Shown: in pieces, positions 40,020 through 48,732 of the stretch
Layout: each line of letters opens with the position of its first letter
Numbering within the stretch: position 1 is the first letter of the stretch
Origin: Peteryoungia wuzhouensis
GTDB lineage: Bacteria > Pseudomonadota > Alphaproteobacteria > Rhizobiales > Rhizobiaceae
Reading direction: 5' to 3'
Length of the DNA stretch: 64,000 bases
Assembly: GCF_003205195.1 (NCBI RefSeq)
Contig: NZ_QJRY01000004.1
Location: 124,001-188,000 of the forward strand
Notes under the pieces: generated by a model
Databases searched by the model: none
What the model was told of the DNA's origin: nothing
What the model saw: only the letters and a program-made list of their open reading frames with translations
Position numbers and translations under genes: made by a program

Positions 40020-41207
40020 ATGGACGACAGCCTGCTTTCCCCGATCGATGCGCCGTCGGCGCTCCATGCCCTTTTTCGTGACGACAAGACTGGCCGGAGC
40101 CTGCTGTTCGCAGATCCGCAGGACCTCGTCGTCGTGCGCAGGACGGACGAGATCAAGCCGGCGATCGAAAGATTGGAGCGCGCCCGGCGGGCCGGGAAAT
40201 GGCTGGCGGGGTATCTTTCCTACGAAGCCGGTTTCGCCTTCGAGGAGAAGCTTGCGCCGCTCATCGTCGAGGGGCGGGATACACCGCTCATCGCGATCGG
40301 CATATTCGACGGTCCGGCCCCGGCCGATCACCCTCTGGCGCAGCCGCCATCCAACATTCCGAATGCGCCCTTTCTCAGCGAGCCGCGCGCCGGTTGGGAC
40401 TTTGATGCCTATCGCACCCGTTTCGAGCGCCTGCATGAGCACCTGCGCAAGGGGGACTGTTACCAGGCCAACCTGACCATGCCCGTGGAAGCCCGCTGGT
40501 CGGGCGATCCGCGTGCCGCCTTCTGGTCGCTGGTCGGGCGCCAGCCGGTGCATTATGGCGCCCTCATCGATTTCGGTTATCCGGTCATTCTCTCCCGCTC
40601 GCCGGAACTGTTCTTTTCCGTCGATGAAGACGGCTTCATCGAGACCCGGCCGATGAAGGGCACGGCGGCGCGCGGCGCAACGCCCGAGGAGGACGCGGCG
40701 ATCATCGCGGCCATGCTGGACGATGAGAAGACCCAGGCCGAAAACCGGATGATCGTCGATCTCCTGCGCAACGACGTCTCGGTGATCTCCGAAGTCGGCA
40801 CCTTGTCGGTTCCGAAGCTTTTTGCGATCGAGACCTATCCGACCGTGCACCAGATGGTGAGCCATGTCCGTGCAAAGCTGTTGCCCGACGTCGGGCTGCC
40901 CGAGATCATCGCCGCCCTCTTCCCCTGCGGCTCCGTGACGGGTGCGCCGAAGATGTGGGCGATGCGCATTCTGCATGAACTGGAGGCCGGTCCCCGCGAC
41001 GTCTATTGCGGCGCGATCGGATGGTGCGATCCGCAAGGACCGATGCGTTTTTCCGTGGCCATTCGTACCCTCTCCCTTTTCAAGGGCGGTCGGGCAGTCT
41101 TCAATGTCGGCGGCGGCATCGTCTTCGATTCGAAGGCAGAGGCCGAGTATCAGGAATGCCTCTTGAAGGCCCGTTTTGCCCTGGGGGATCAATGGATTTC
41201 TCGCTGA
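40020..41207 (+). CDS. pabB: Aminodeoxychorismate synthase component I
   Basis: A 395-residue chorismate-using enzyme that, with a glutamine amidotransferase, makes 4-amino-4-deoxychorismate for folate. Motifs of the chorismate-binding domain are GDCYQANLTMP, SRSPELFF, ETRPMKGTAARG, AENRMIVDLLRNDVS and FPCGSVTGAPK. The amidotransferase subunit is not encoded here. The ATG at 40020 begins shortly before the first conserved segment; codons back to 39918 cover the chemoreceptor terminator region. Its last 16 bases overlap pabC, so the two are coupled. Confidence 0.92.
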   Translation: MDDSLLSPIDAPSALHALFRDDKTGRSLLFADPQDLVVVRRTDEIKPAIERLERARRAGKWLAGYLSYEAGFAFEEKLAPLIVEGRDTPLIAIGIFDGPAPADHPLAQPPSNIPNAPFLSEPRAGWDFDAYRTRFERLHEHLRKGDCYQANLTMPVEARWSGDPRAAFWSLVGRQPVHYGALIDFGYPVILSRSPELFFSVDEDGFIETRPMKGTAARGATPEEDAAIIAAMLDDEKTQAENRMIVDLLRNDVSVISEVGTLSVPKLFAIETYPTVHQMVSHVRAKLLPDVGLPEIIAALFPCGSVTGAPKMWAMRILHELEAGPRDVYCGAIGWCDPQGPMRFSVAIRTLSLFKGGRAVFNVGGGIVFDSKAEAEYQECLLKARFALGDQWISR

Positions 41208-41812
41208 TCGAGACGATGCGGTGGCAGCCGGACGCGGGCTTCCTCAGGCTCGACCAGCATCTGCGCCGGCTTGCACGATCTGCCGACGCGCTCGGTTTTC
41301 GCCAGCCGCAGGATGCGCGTGGCAAACTGGAGAAGGAAGTTTCCGGCGACACGCCGCTGCGCGTGCGGCTGGTGATGAGCTTTCGCGGGAAGATCGAGAT
41401 CACCACGAGCCCTTACATTGCCGAAGCCGAAGAGGCGGTCTGGCGGGTGAAGGTTGCAAAGACGCGGCTGCAATCGGAGGACAGCCTCTTTCGTCACAAG
41501 ACGACCCGCCGCGAGCCTTATGAGGCGGCGCGGGCGGAGTTCTCCAAGGACGAGGCAGATGAGGTGATCCTGCTCAACGAGCGCGACGAAGTCTGCGAGG
41601 GCACGATCACCAACATCTTCGCCGAGGCAGCCGATGGCACGCTGCTGACCCCGCCGCTGACCAGCGGTCTGCTGCCCGGCGTGCTCCGGGCCGAACTGAT
41701 CCGCGAGCGCAGGGCCCGTGGCGAGGTGTTGAAGCTATCCGACCTCAGCCATCGCAAGCTGTTTGTCGGCAACTCCCTGCGCGGACTGATCCGCGCTGAA
41801 CTCATCGAATAG
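41192..41812 (+). CDS. pabC: Class IV aminotransferase, aminodeoxychorismate lyase-like
   Basis: A 206-residue PLP protein of the branched-chain aminotransferase/PabC fold. The PLP lysine is K103 in RHKTTRREPY, and the residue that contacts the pyridine nitrogen is E136 in EVCEGTITNIF. At 206 residues it is shorter than typical PabC (about 270), missing part of the N-terminal domain, but the active-site residues are present. It overlaps pabB by 16 bases and follows a GGGGGA site, so the predicted role is release of pyruvate from aminodeoxychorismate to give 4-aminobenzoate. Confidence 0.87.
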   Translation: MDFSLIETMRWQPDAGFLRLDQHLRRLARSADALGFRQPQDARGKLEKEVSGDTPLRVRLVMSFRGKIEITTSPYIAEAEEAVWRVKVAKTRLQSEDSLFRHKTTRREPYEAARAEFSKDEADEVILLNERDEVCEGTITNIFAEAADGTLLTPPLTSGLLPGVLRAELIRERRARGEVLKLSDLSHRKLFVGNSLRGLIRAELIE

Positions 41813-41820
41813 GACCATCC

Positions 41821-42105
41821 ATGTTCATCCTCTCCCTGACCTATGTGAAGCCGATCGAGGAGGCGGACCGTTTCATGGCTGCGCATATGGACTGGGTCAA
41901 TGCCGGCTATGAGCGCGGCATGTTCCTGGCGTCAGGTCGGAAGAACCCACGGACCGGCGGCGTTGTGCTCGCCAAGGGTGACCGTGCGGAAATCGGCGCC
42001 TATGTCGCGGCCGATCCTTTCACGGTCGAGGGTGTCGCAGTGTATGACGTCACGGAGATCACGGTGACGCGGACGGCCGAGGGCTTGGCCCTGATGAAGG
42101 ACTGA
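41821..42105 (+). CDS. YciI-family protein
   Basis: A 94-residue protein with a dimeric ferredoxin-like fold. Family residues include the conserved histidine and aspartate in AAHMDWVNAGYERGMFLASG, and DPFTVEGVAVYDVTEI. Members are thought to be small enzymes or regulators, with a His-Asp pair at a putative active site; no substrate is known. It lies eight bases after pabC and is probably the last gene of that unit. Confidence 0.88.
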   Translation: MFILSLTYVKPIEEADRFMAAHMDWVNAGYERGMFLASGRKNPRTGGVVLAKGDRAEIGAYVAADPFTVEGVAVYDVTEITVTRTAEGLALMKD

Positions 42106-42159
42106 CGGCAGGCGCCAGGCCGCGCTGGCGTCCCCGCCTTGCCGCGCAATACGCGTGAA

Positions 42160-42867
42160 TCAGGTGCGCTGGCCGGCGAGTTCTTCCGACAGCTTCGAGA
42201 CAATCTCCTGGGCTTCATGGTCGGCCGGATAGACCTCGAGATACCGTTCCCAGGCGTGCAGGGCGCCTTCCTTGCTTCCGCGTTCGGTCAGGATCCCGGC
42301 GAGGCCGGCGATCGCGCCGAAATGGCGGGGCTCGAGTTCCAGCACCTTCTCGATGTCCGAGACCGACTTCTTGTAATTGCCCATGGTGAAATGCAGCGTG
42401 GCGCGCTGGTTCCAGGCGCCGACGAAATCGGGCTTGAGGGTAATCGCCTGGTCGACGAAATCGAGTGCTGCGGCATTGCGCTTCTCGGCGGCGGCCTTGG
42501 CGGACCATTGCATCAGAAGATCGACCGTCGGGCTTTTCGATTCGCTCCAAGCTGTCATGGCGGCGTTGGCAATGACGCGGGCGGCGTCCGGATTGCGCTC
42601 GCGCTTGAGCCGGGCCAGCATCTCTTCAATGCTTTCGGGCTGCGGTGCGGCGAGCGGGACCTGTTCGATGGCTGACTGTGCCGGCGGCGCGACGGTCGCG
42701 GCAGGGGGCGTCGGCTGCTCCAGCGCCGGCGGGCCCGGCATCGGCTGCTGCGGCATTGGCTGCTGCGGAATGGGCTGGTCTGGCGCCTGTGCCGCCGCAT
42801 GGCCCGAGACGACCACAGCAGACAGGAACAGGAGGCTCGGGGCGAGTCGCAAAGAAAAACGGCGCAT
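42160..42867 (-). CDS. Periplasmic TPR-repeat protein
   Basis: A 235-residue protein with a signal peptide (1-27, ending HAAAQ), a short Pro/Gln/Met repeat segment (PIPQQPMPQQPMPGPP), and about four tetratricopeptide units (about 80-230), the clearest being AWNQRATLHFTMGNYKKSVS and LEPRHFGAIAGLAGILTERG. Such proteins scaffold complexes in the periplasm; the partner is unknown. Convergent with yciI. Confidence 0.85.
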   Translation of the reverse strand: MRRFSLRLAPSLLFLSAVVVSGHAAAQAPDQPIPQQPMPQQPMPGPPALEQPTPPAATVAPPAQSAIEQVPLAAPQPESIEEMLARLKRERNPDAARVIANAAMTAWSESKSPTVDLLMQWSAKAAAEKRNAAALDFVDQAITLKPDFVGAWNQRATLHFTMGNYKKSVSDIEKVLELEPRHFGAIAGLAGILTERGSKEGALHAWERYLEVYPADHEAQEIVSKLSEELAGQRT

Positions 42868-42981
42868 AAAGGGAAGGTAGTCCCTCAGCGCCGTCTTTCA
42901 AATTCAAATCTGCGATATCAACACGCCATTTGATGGCGGGTAACCTGCATGGCAACCAGACCCTTGCGGATCCGGGAGACC

Positions 42982-43107
42982 TCAGCCCTGGCGGGCCTTG
43001 AAGCGCGGGTTTGCCTTGTTGATGATGTAGACGCGACCCTTGCGGCGAACCAGACGGTTGTCGCGATGACGGGCCTTAAGCGCTTTCAGCGAGTTCTTGA
43101 TCTTCAT
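42982..43107 (-). CDS. rpmJ: 50S ribosomal protein L36 (zinc-free form)
   Basis: A 41-residue protein read directly from the minus strand, beginning [18 protein letters not shown] and ending NPRFKARQG. It lacks the CxxC...H zinc ribbon of the common 37/38-residue L36, so it is the cysteine-free YkgO-like form usual in alphaproteobacteria. It is too short for many gene finders. It stands alone, 177 bases downstream of purK on the same strand. Its start ATG (43105-43107) has only a weak site. Confidence 0.95.
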   Translation of the reverse strand: MKIKNSLKALKARHRDNRLVRRKGRVYIINKANPRFKARQG

Positions 43108-43284
43108 TTTTCTGGTCCACAACGATTGTCGGGGAATGTGTCATTCACCCACTGTCTGAAACAATCAAAAGCGCGCCGCCGGGCGCGCCCTTGAAGAGTT
43201 GGCGGCAATTAGCCCGAGGGAGGCCCGCCTGTCAACCGGTCCGGCGGCATTTGCCCCGCCGAAAAGGCTAAAAAACCCGGCTTA

Positions 43285-44349
43285 TCAGTCCCGGAAAGGC
43301 AGGATTTCCGTCACATGGCCCATCTTTCTGCCAGGACGGGCTTCCGTCTTTCCATAGAGATGGACGAGCACGTTCGGCCTGGCGAGCCAGCCGGGGACAG
43401 AATCGATGTCGTCGCCGATCAGATTCGTCATCACGCAATCGGAATGCCGGACGGGGTCGCCAAGCGTGAGGCCGGCGACGGCGCGGATGTGCTGTTCGAA
43501 CTGCGAGACGATGCAGGCAGCCTCCGTCCAGTGGCCGGAATTGTGGACGCGCGGCGCGATCTCGTTGGCGATCAGCTGTCCGTCTTCGAGCACGAAGAAC
43601 TCCATGCCGACGACGCCGACGTAAGCCAGGCCATCCAGCAGCTTGGTCGCTGCTTCCCGGGCGGCTGTCGCCGTTTCCGGCGTGATCGCGGCGGGCTGGG
43701 TCGAGGTGTGCAGGATGCCGTTCCGATGAACGTTTTCCGTCGGGTCGTAACAACGCACCTGGCCGTCGAGGCTGCGGGCGGCGATGATCGAGATTTCGCG
43801 CACGAAAGGCACGAAGCTTTCGAGGATCAGCGGCACGGAGCCTAGCGCCGCATAGGCGCCGTCGGCTGCGTCACCCTTGCGGAAGACTTTCTGGCCCTTG
43901 CCGTCGTAACCGAGCCGGCAGGTCTTCAACACGCCTTCACCGCCGAAATCGGCAAGGGCTGCCTCCAGTTCGGCCTGGCTATTGACGGCATGGAAGCGCG
44001 CGGTCTCGATGCCTGAGGCATTGAGGAAACGTTTTTCCGTCAGGCGGTCCTGGGCGACTTCCAGCGCCTTCGGCGGCGGATAGACCGGGACGCTTCGTGC
44101 CAGATGTTCGGCAGCCGAGACGGGGACGTTTTCGAATTCATAGGTGACGACGTCGCAGAGGGAAGCCAGTTCACCAAGCGCTGACGGATCGTCATAAGCT
44201 GCGGTGATCTGCCGGTTGGCGACCTGCGCTGCCGGGCTGTCGGCCTGCGGTTCGAGGATCACCGTGCGGAAGTTCAGGCGGGCAGCCGCCATGGCCAGCA
44301 TGCGGCCGAGCTGGCCGCCGCCGATGATGCCGATCGTGCGAACGGTCAT
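43285..44349 (-). CDS. purK: 5-(carboxyamino)imidazole ribonucleotide synthase
   Basis: A 354-residue ATP-grasp enzyme that carboxylates aminoimidazole ribonucleotide in purine synthesis. The N-terminal [17 protein letters not shown] and the ATP-grasp segments [12 protein letters not shown] and [16 protein letters not shown] are diagnostic. Its ATG overlaps the purE stop in an ATGA arrangement, so PurE and PurK are coupled. Cytoplasmic, full length. Confidence 0.96.
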   Translation of the reverse strand: MTVRTIGIIGGGQLGRMLAMAAARLNFRTVILEPQADSPAAQVANRQITAAYDDPSALGELASLCDVVTYEFENVPVSAAEHLARSVPVYPPPKALEVAQDRLTEKRFLNASGIETARFHAVNSQAELEAALADFGGEGVLKTCRLGYDGKGQKVFRKGDAADGAYAALGSVPLILESFVPFVREISIIAARSLDGQVRCYDPTENVHRNGILHTSTQPAAITPETATAAREAATKLLDGLAYVGVVGMEFFVLEDGQLIANEIAPRVHNSGHWTEAACIVSQFEQHIRAVAGLTLGDPVRHSDCVMTNLIGDDIDSVPGWLARPNVLVHLYGKTEARPGRKMGHVTEILPFRD

Positions 44350-44846
44350 GGGGTCTCGTCCATGGGGTATTCGGCAACGGCTGCCGCCTGGCGGGCGATC
44401 CAGTCATCAAGGCGGTCGGTGAGTTCTTCGTCATGCAGGGCGAGAACGCGCGCCGCAAGCAGGGCGGCATTGACCGCGCCGGCACGACCGATGGCGAGTG
44501 TGCCGACCGGAATGCCCGCCGGCATCTGGACGATGGAATAGAGGCTGTCGAGGCCGGACATGGATTTCGACTGGACCGGCACGCCGAAGACCGGCAGGGG
44601 CGACAGCGAGGCCACCATGCCGGGCAGATGGGCCGCACCGCCGGCGCCGGCGATGATCACCTGGAAGCCTTCGTCGCGTGCGCCCTTGGCAAAGGCATAC
44701 ATCCGGTCGGGCGTGCGATGTGCCGAAACGATGCGCGCCTCGTAGGAAACACCGAGCGCATCGAGCGTGTCTGCGGCGTTTTTCATGGTTTCCCAGTCGG
44801 ACTGGCTTCCCATGATGATGGCGACGGGCGGGCAGTCAGCTGTCAT
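44346..44846 (-). CDS. purE: 5-(carboxyamino)imidazole ribonucleotide mutase
   Basis: A 166-residue enzyme that moves the carboxyl group made by PurK. Motifs are [39 protein letters not shown] and [10 protein letters not shown], all typical of the class I (bacterial) PurE. The ATG at 44846 follows AAGGA; a GTG two codons earlier is less likely. The first gene of the purE-purK unit, 17 bases downstream of a DUF465 gene on the same strand, which may be part of the same transcript. Confidence 0.96.
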   Translation of the reverse strand: MTADCPPVAIIMGSQSDWETMKNAADTLDALGVSYEARIVSAHRTPDRMYAFAKGARDEGFQVIIAGAGGAAHLPGMVASLSPLPVFGVPVQSKSMSGLDSLYSIVQMPAGIPVGTLAIGRAGAVNAALLAARVLALHDEELTDRLDDWIARQAAAVAEYPMDETP

Positions 44847-44863
44847 GCTCACGTCCTTCTGGC

Positions 44864-45067
44864 TCAGGCAATGATGTCGGGAATGATCTGGTCCTCGAGC
44901 GCGGTGATCCGGTCCTTGAGTGCCAGTTTCTTCTTCTTCATCCGCTGGATTCTGAGGGCTTCACAGCCGGTCGCGATCATCGCATTGATTGCCGCGTCGT
45001 AGTCCTCGTGCTCCTGGCGAAGCCGCGCCAGCGAGAGCCGGATGTCAGCCTGTTCCTGATCGGCCAT
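44864..45067 (-). CDS. DUF465/YdcH-family small coiled-coil protein
   Basis: A 67-residue highly charged helical protein; the conserved part is [15 protein letters not shown] and [26 protein letters not shown]. The C-terminal KKKLALKD...P pattern defines DUF465. Function unknown. The ATG at 45067 has GGGGAAC upstream; ATG at 45079 is also possible. It is followed closely by purE and is divergent from a second DUF465 gene. Confidence 0.88.
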   Translation of the reverse strand: MADQEQADIRLSLARLRQEHEDYDAAINAMIATGCEALRIQRMKKKKLALKDRITALEDQIIPDIIA

Positions 45068-45250
45068 CTTGTTCCCCATCTTCGCCCTGTGGCTCACCGT
45101 TTAAGGATGGCCGTTGGATTCGCGCAAGCTCCTATCATCAAATACCGGTAACGGGAAGTTATCCTTGTCCCTCATTTTCAGGGGTCGAAATCACGAAATC
45201 GCCTTCGACAAACCGCATTTCTCGTGTCACATTACTTTCGTAAAGCCTGA

Positions 45251-45276
45251 AACTCCAGCGGATGAGGGCTGGAGGT
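45251..45276 (+). promoter_or_regulatory. Leader hairpin before the second DUF465 gene
   Basis: Arms CTCCAGC (45253-45259) and GCTGGAG (45268-45274) are perfect complements in the likely 5' leader, 25 bases before the ATG. It could modulate translation; no terminator T-run follows. Confidence 0.35.
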
Positions 45277-45300
45277 AGGCGACAAGGAAGGACGTATCAA

Positions 45301-45477
45301 ATGACCATACAGGCTCATCTTGACTCGCTGCAGAAGAAGCATGGTGCACTGGAAGACCAGCTCCATGACGCGCTGGCATCCCCCTCCGTCGACGACCGGC
45401 AGATCGCCGAACTGAAGCGTCTGAAACTGCGCCTCAAAGATGAAATGGAGCGCCTGAGGGCGTCCACCCGCCACTAA
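45301..45477 (+). CDS. DUF465/YdcH-family small coiled-coil protein
   Basis: A 58-residue charged helical protein, with SLQKKHGALEDQLHDALA and IAELKRLKLRLKDEMERL. The same DUF465 pattern as the divergent gene at 44864-45067, but a different subgroup. The ATG at 45301 has GGAAGGA upstream; the frame begins at 45262 but the conserved part starts here. Function unknown. A terminator lies about 90 bases on. Confidence 0.85.
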   Translation: MTIQAHLDSLQKKHGALEDQLHDALASPSVDDRQIAELKRLKLRLKDEMERLRASTRH

Positions 45478-45566
45478 CCTTCCATGCCGGCTGCGCCGGG
45501 ATCCAATTGCCCCTGCGGCCTCCCAGAGATCCCGATGTATTCATGAAGCAGCCCTACCATTCCCCC

Positions 45567-45598
45567 GCCCCGGAGTTCCCAAGGACTTCGGGGCTTTT
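45567..45598 (+). terminator. Terminator of the plus-strand DUF465 gene
   Basis: Imperfect stem GCCCCGGAGTTCC / GGACTTCGGGGC with a CAA loop, followed by TTTTCTTT. It lies 90 bases past the stop; the intervening bases carry no recognisable gene. Confidence 0.7.
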
Positions 45599-45631
45599 CT
45601 TTGCCTGGATTTCAGGGAAAAGGAGGTGTGG

Positions 45632-45892
45632 TCAGGACCAGAACTGGTCGAGCCAGATGTTCATGCGGTCGAAGCCCGGCTTTCTTACGCTGTAGAAGCG
45701 GCGGGTTCCCTCGGCGGTCACCTCGACAAGCCCGGCATCGAGCAGGGCCTTCAGGTGCTGGGAGACGGCGGGACGGCTGATCGGTAGGCGGCTTGCCAGA
45801 TCGTTCACGGTTTTCGCGCCCCGGCGCAGATCCTCAAGGATATGCCGCCGGTTCGGGTCTGCGATCGCCGTGAAAGGATCCGCGTTCGTCAT
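45632..45892 (-). CDS. ArsR/SmtB-family transcriptional regulator
   Basis: An 86-residue single winged-helix protein: FTAIADPNRRHILEDLRRG, then the recognition helix region LPISRPAVSQHLKALLDAGLVEV and the wing AEGTRRFYSV. It has no cysteines, so it is not a metal sensor of the ArsR/CadC type; it is the small PadR/ArsR-like type often paired with an SRPBCC protein. No such partner is next to it. The downstream neighbour on the same strand is none; the TSUP gene lies 67 bases upstream. Confidence 0.9.
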   Translation of the reverse strand: MTNADPFTAIADPNRRHILEDLRRGAKTVNDLASRLPISRPAVSQHLKALLDAGLVEVTAEGTRRFYSVRKPGFDRMNIWLDQFWS

Positions 45893-45959
45893 GGGCGAAC
45901 GTTATGTCAAAGGCCGGCATCCGGCAAGCGCCGATGTGCGGTGCAGCAAGGGAAGGAGA

Positions 45960-46736
45960 CTACAGACCCGTGAGGCCTGTGCTGCCGTCGTAGAAGAGTT
46001 TCGCGCCGGCGATCAGGACCATGCCATACATCAGGGGATAGAAGATCTTCGGCTTCATGTAGTGAACCACCTTGGCGCCGATCAGCGTGGAGACGAGCGC
46101 CACGGGGAGCAGCATGGCCGACAAGGTGAGATTGGTGCTGTCGAGTTCGCCGAGAGCGAAATAAGGGATGACCTTGATGGCGTTGAGGATGGCGAAGAAG
46201 CGGGTCGACATGCCGGTATAGGTCTTCGGATCGAGCTTCAGCGGCAGGGTGTAGACCTGGAAGGGCGGGCCGCCGGCATGGGCGACGAAGCTGGAATAAC
46301 CGGCGAGCGCGCCCCAGAAGGAACCCGCAACGGGACGTTCCGGTGCCGCCGGCTTTTCGACGCCATCCCGGCTGGCATAACTTTCGATGAAATAGCGGAG
46401 CGCGAAGATCAGCGAGATGCCGCCCAGAACGAGGCGCATGGCATTCGGCGAGACGAGCGTCGACGTCGCCCAGCCGAGAATGATGCCGATGATGGCGCCC
46501 GGCAGCATGACGAAGAGCGTTGCCCGGTTGTTGTGGCGGCGCCAGGCCCAGAGCGCGACCGCGTCCATCACCAGGAGGATCGGCAAGAAGATCGCGGCGG
46601 CCTGCATGGGCGGCACGGCGATCGCCAGCAGGGGAACCCCGATCAGGGCGAAAGCCCCTCCAAGCCCTCCTTTGGACAGGCCGACCAGGGCGACAGCGGG
46701 AATGGCGACGGCATAGAAGTTCGGGTCTGTCAGCAT
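45960..46736 (-). CDS. TSUP (TauE/SafE) family membrane permease
   Basis: A 258-residue integral membrane protein with about eight transmembrane helices and the repeated TSUP signature GLSKGGLGGAFALIGVPLLA near the N-terminus and GYSSFVAHAGGPPFQVYTLP in the middle. Family members export sulfite, sulfoacetate or related organosulfur anions; the substrate here is unknown. The ATG at 46736 has AGGA upstream; a longer frame to 47174 runs under the divergent ThiE-like gene and is not real. It could be controlled by the ArsR gene downstream. Confidence 0.9.
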   Translation of the reverse strand: MLTDPNFYAVAIPAVALVGLSKGGLGGAFALIGVPLLAIAVPPMQAAAIFLPILLVMDAVALWAWRRHNNRATLFVMLPGAIIGIILGWATSTLVSPNAMRLVLGGISLIFALRYFIESYASRDGVEKPAAPERPVAGSFWGALAGYSSFVAHAGGPPFQVYTLPLKLDPKTYTGMSTRFFAILNAIKVIPYFALGELDSTNLTLSAMLLPVALVSTLIGAKVVHYMKPKIFYPLMYGMVLIAGAKLFYDGSTGLTGL

Positions 46737-46839
46737 TGATCGGTTGATCCTTTCGGAAGAGCGGTCTATCGGATTTATCGAGATAAAACGAGGACGAATT
46801 CCGCTGTCGTGGAAATGTCCCGCAAACGGATATAGCCGC

Positions 46840-47487
46840 ATGACCGAAGACCGCTGCCGCCTCGTCCTCATCGTCCCTGACATTGCCGATCCGGCGATGC
46901 GCTGCGAAACGGTGGCCAATGCGCTGCGCGGCGGAGACGTGGCCTCCGTCATCATCCCGCAATACGGGCTGGATGACGGCGAGTTCCAGAAACATGCCGA
47001 ATTGCTCGTGCCTGTGATCCAGGAGGCGGGGGCTGCGGCGCTCATCGTCGATAACAGCCGTGTCGCCGGTCGGGTCAAGGCCGATGGCCTGCATATCACC
47101 GGCAATGCCGAAGCCTTGGCCGAGGCCGTGGAGAAACACCAGCCGAAGCTCATCGTCGGCGGTGGCAATGCCATGGATCGGCATCATGCGCTCGAGGTCG
47201 GCGAGACGCAGCCGGACTATATCTTCTTTGGCAAGCTTGATGGCGACATCAAGCCGGAAGCGCATTCGAAGAATGTCGCGCTCGGCGAATGGTGGTCGGC
47301 GATGATCGAGATCCCGGCGATCGTCATGGGCGGCGCTGACCCGTCGTCTGCCGTGGTCGTTGCCGAAGCCGGCGTGGAATTCGTCGCCCTCGGCAAGGCG
47401 GTCTTCGAAGACCCGGCCAATGCTGCGACGATCGTTGCGCGGGTGAATGCCGAGCTTGACGAAAAAGCGCCACGGTTTGCGGATTGA
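46840..47487 (+). CDS. ThiE-like (thiamine phosphate synthase superfamily) protein with divergent active site
   Basis: A 215-residue TIM-barrel protein. The overall pattern, LVLIVPDIADP...ALIVDNSRVAGRVKADGLHI...IVGGGNAMDRHHALEVG...IVMGGADPSSA, follows ThiE/TenI. However, the catalytic HLGQxD segment reads HITGNAEA, and the pyrophosphate-binding GPxFxTxTK loop reads FFGKLDGDI. So it may not make thiamine phosphate; rhizobia often carry such a paralogue. The ATG at 46840 has no clear ribosome-binding site. It is divergent from the TSUP gene and nine bases before the Sel1 gene. Confidence 0.78.
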   Translation: MTEDRCRLVLIVPDIADPAMRCETVANALRGGDVASVIIPQYGLDDGEFQKHAELLVPVIQEAGAAALIVDNSRVAGRVKADGLHITGNAEALAEAVEKHQPKLIVGGGNAMDRHHALEVGETQPDYIFFGKLDGDIKPEAHSKNVALGEWWSAMIEIPAIVMGGADPSSAVVVAEAGVEFVALGKAVFEDPANAATIVARVNAELDEKAPRFAD

Positions 47488-47495
47488 ACCGCGGG

Positions 47496-48689
47496 ATGCG
47501 CCAATCTTTCACGTCCCGCAGCCTGATTCTTGCCATACTGACCGGGGCCTGCCTTGCGGCGGGCACGCCGGTGATGGCGCAGGAGAGCGAGGACGGTGTG
47601 GCGATCGGCGATGCGCCGGCCATTCTGCCTGCCAATCCTTCCGATGCAGGCGATATCGATCGCGGCAAGCGCGACGACAGCGCCACTGGCGATGCAACGA
47701 CGCTCGACCGTGCTGGCAAAAACGCGGCCCCGCCACCGGTCAAAGGCGGCAAGGTGACCGCCGGCGCCAAGGGTGACGACGCGCTTCAAGGCATCAACAT
47801 CTATCTGCGCATGGGCGCTCCGCTGCCGGATCTGCCGCCGGAAAAGCCTTTCACCGGTGAAGCGGACGAGGCTTACGGCGCATTCCAGCGTGGGCTGTTC
47901 CTGACCGCCGTCGACAAGGCCCTGCCGCGTGCGCAACTCGGCGATCCGGCCGCCCAGACGCTGCTTGCCGAGATCATGTCGCGCGGGCTCGGCGTGAAGC
48001 GTGACCCGAAGGGCGCCGCCTTCTGGTATGCCCAGGCAGCCCAGGGCGGCGATACGTCCGCCATGTTCAAATATGCCCTGCTCCTGATGGAAGGCCGCGA
48101 GGTCGAGCGCGACAAGGCCAAGGCCGACGACTACATGAAGAAGGCCGCCGATGGCGGCAACGGGTCGGCGCAGTTCAACTGGGCGCAGATCCTGGTTTCG
48201 CAAAATCCGGGTGTGCGCGGGTTGACGCTTGCCATGCCCTATTACGAAAAGGCGGCGGAGCAGGGGATTGCCGATGCGCAATATGCCCTGGCCCAGATCT
48301 ATTCCGTGCTGAAGGACGTGCCGCCGGGCAAGAAGAAGCGTACCCGCGAATGGATGGAGCGCGCCGCCAAGGCGGGGTTCGATACCGCACAGCTCGACAT
48401 GGGCCTGTGGCTGGTCAATGGCGTCAACGGCCCGCGCGACTACGAGGCGGGCTATCGTTGGCTGTCGATTGCCGCCAAGCGCGGCAATGTGGTGGCACAG
48501 AACCGGCTGGCGCATGTCTATATCAATGCGCTCGGGACCGCCCCCAATCCGGTCGAGGCGGCCAAGTGGTATGTTCTGTCACGCCGTGCGGGTCTGAAGG
48601 ATCCGACACTCGAAGACTTCTATCTCGGCCTGAACGAAGAGCAGCAGAAGCAGGCGATCGATCGCGCCAACCGGTTCCGTCGGAGCTGA
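47496..48689 (+). CDS. Exported Sel1-repeat (TPR-like) protein
   Basis: A 397-residue protein with a signal peptide (about 1-28, ending PVMAQE), a disordered linker to about 90, and about six Sel1 repeats (about 125-375) such as AQTLLAEIMSRGLGVKRDP, AMFKYALLLMEGREVERD and AQYALAQIYSVLKDVP. Sel1 proteins are periplasmic scaffolds; ExoR of rhizobia is a well-known relative, but I see no specific match to it. ATG at 47496 chosen; a TTG at 47484 overlapping the previous stop is possible. It closes the ThiE-like unit. Confidence 0.87.
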   Translation: MRQSFTSRSLILAILTGACLAAGTPVMAQESEDGVAIGDAPAILPANPSDAGDIDRGKRDDSATGDATTLDRAGKNAAPPPVKGGKVTAGAKGDDALQGINIYLRMGAPLPDLPPEKPFTGEADEAYGAFQRGLFLTAVDKALPRAQLGDPAAQTLLAEIMSRGLGVKRDPKGAAFWYAQAAQGGDTSAMFKYALLLMEGREVERDKAKADDYMKKAADGGNGSAQFNWAQILVSQNPGVRGLTLAMPYYEKAAEQGIADAQYALAQIYSVLKDVPPGKKKRTREWMERAAKAGFDTAQLDMGLWLVNGVNGPRDYEAGYRWLSIAAKRGNVVAQNRLAHVYINALGTAPNPVEAAKWYVLSRRAGLKDPTLEDFYLGLNEEQQKQAIDRANRFRRS

Positions 48690-48732
48690 GGCGCGTGCCG
48701 CACGCCTGTGCCTTGAGGGGAGGGCACCGTGC

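Noticed and set aside
45507..45695. 62-codon plus-strand frame after the DUF465 gene
   Set aside because: It runs through the terminator and under the ArsR gene, with no ribosome-binding site.
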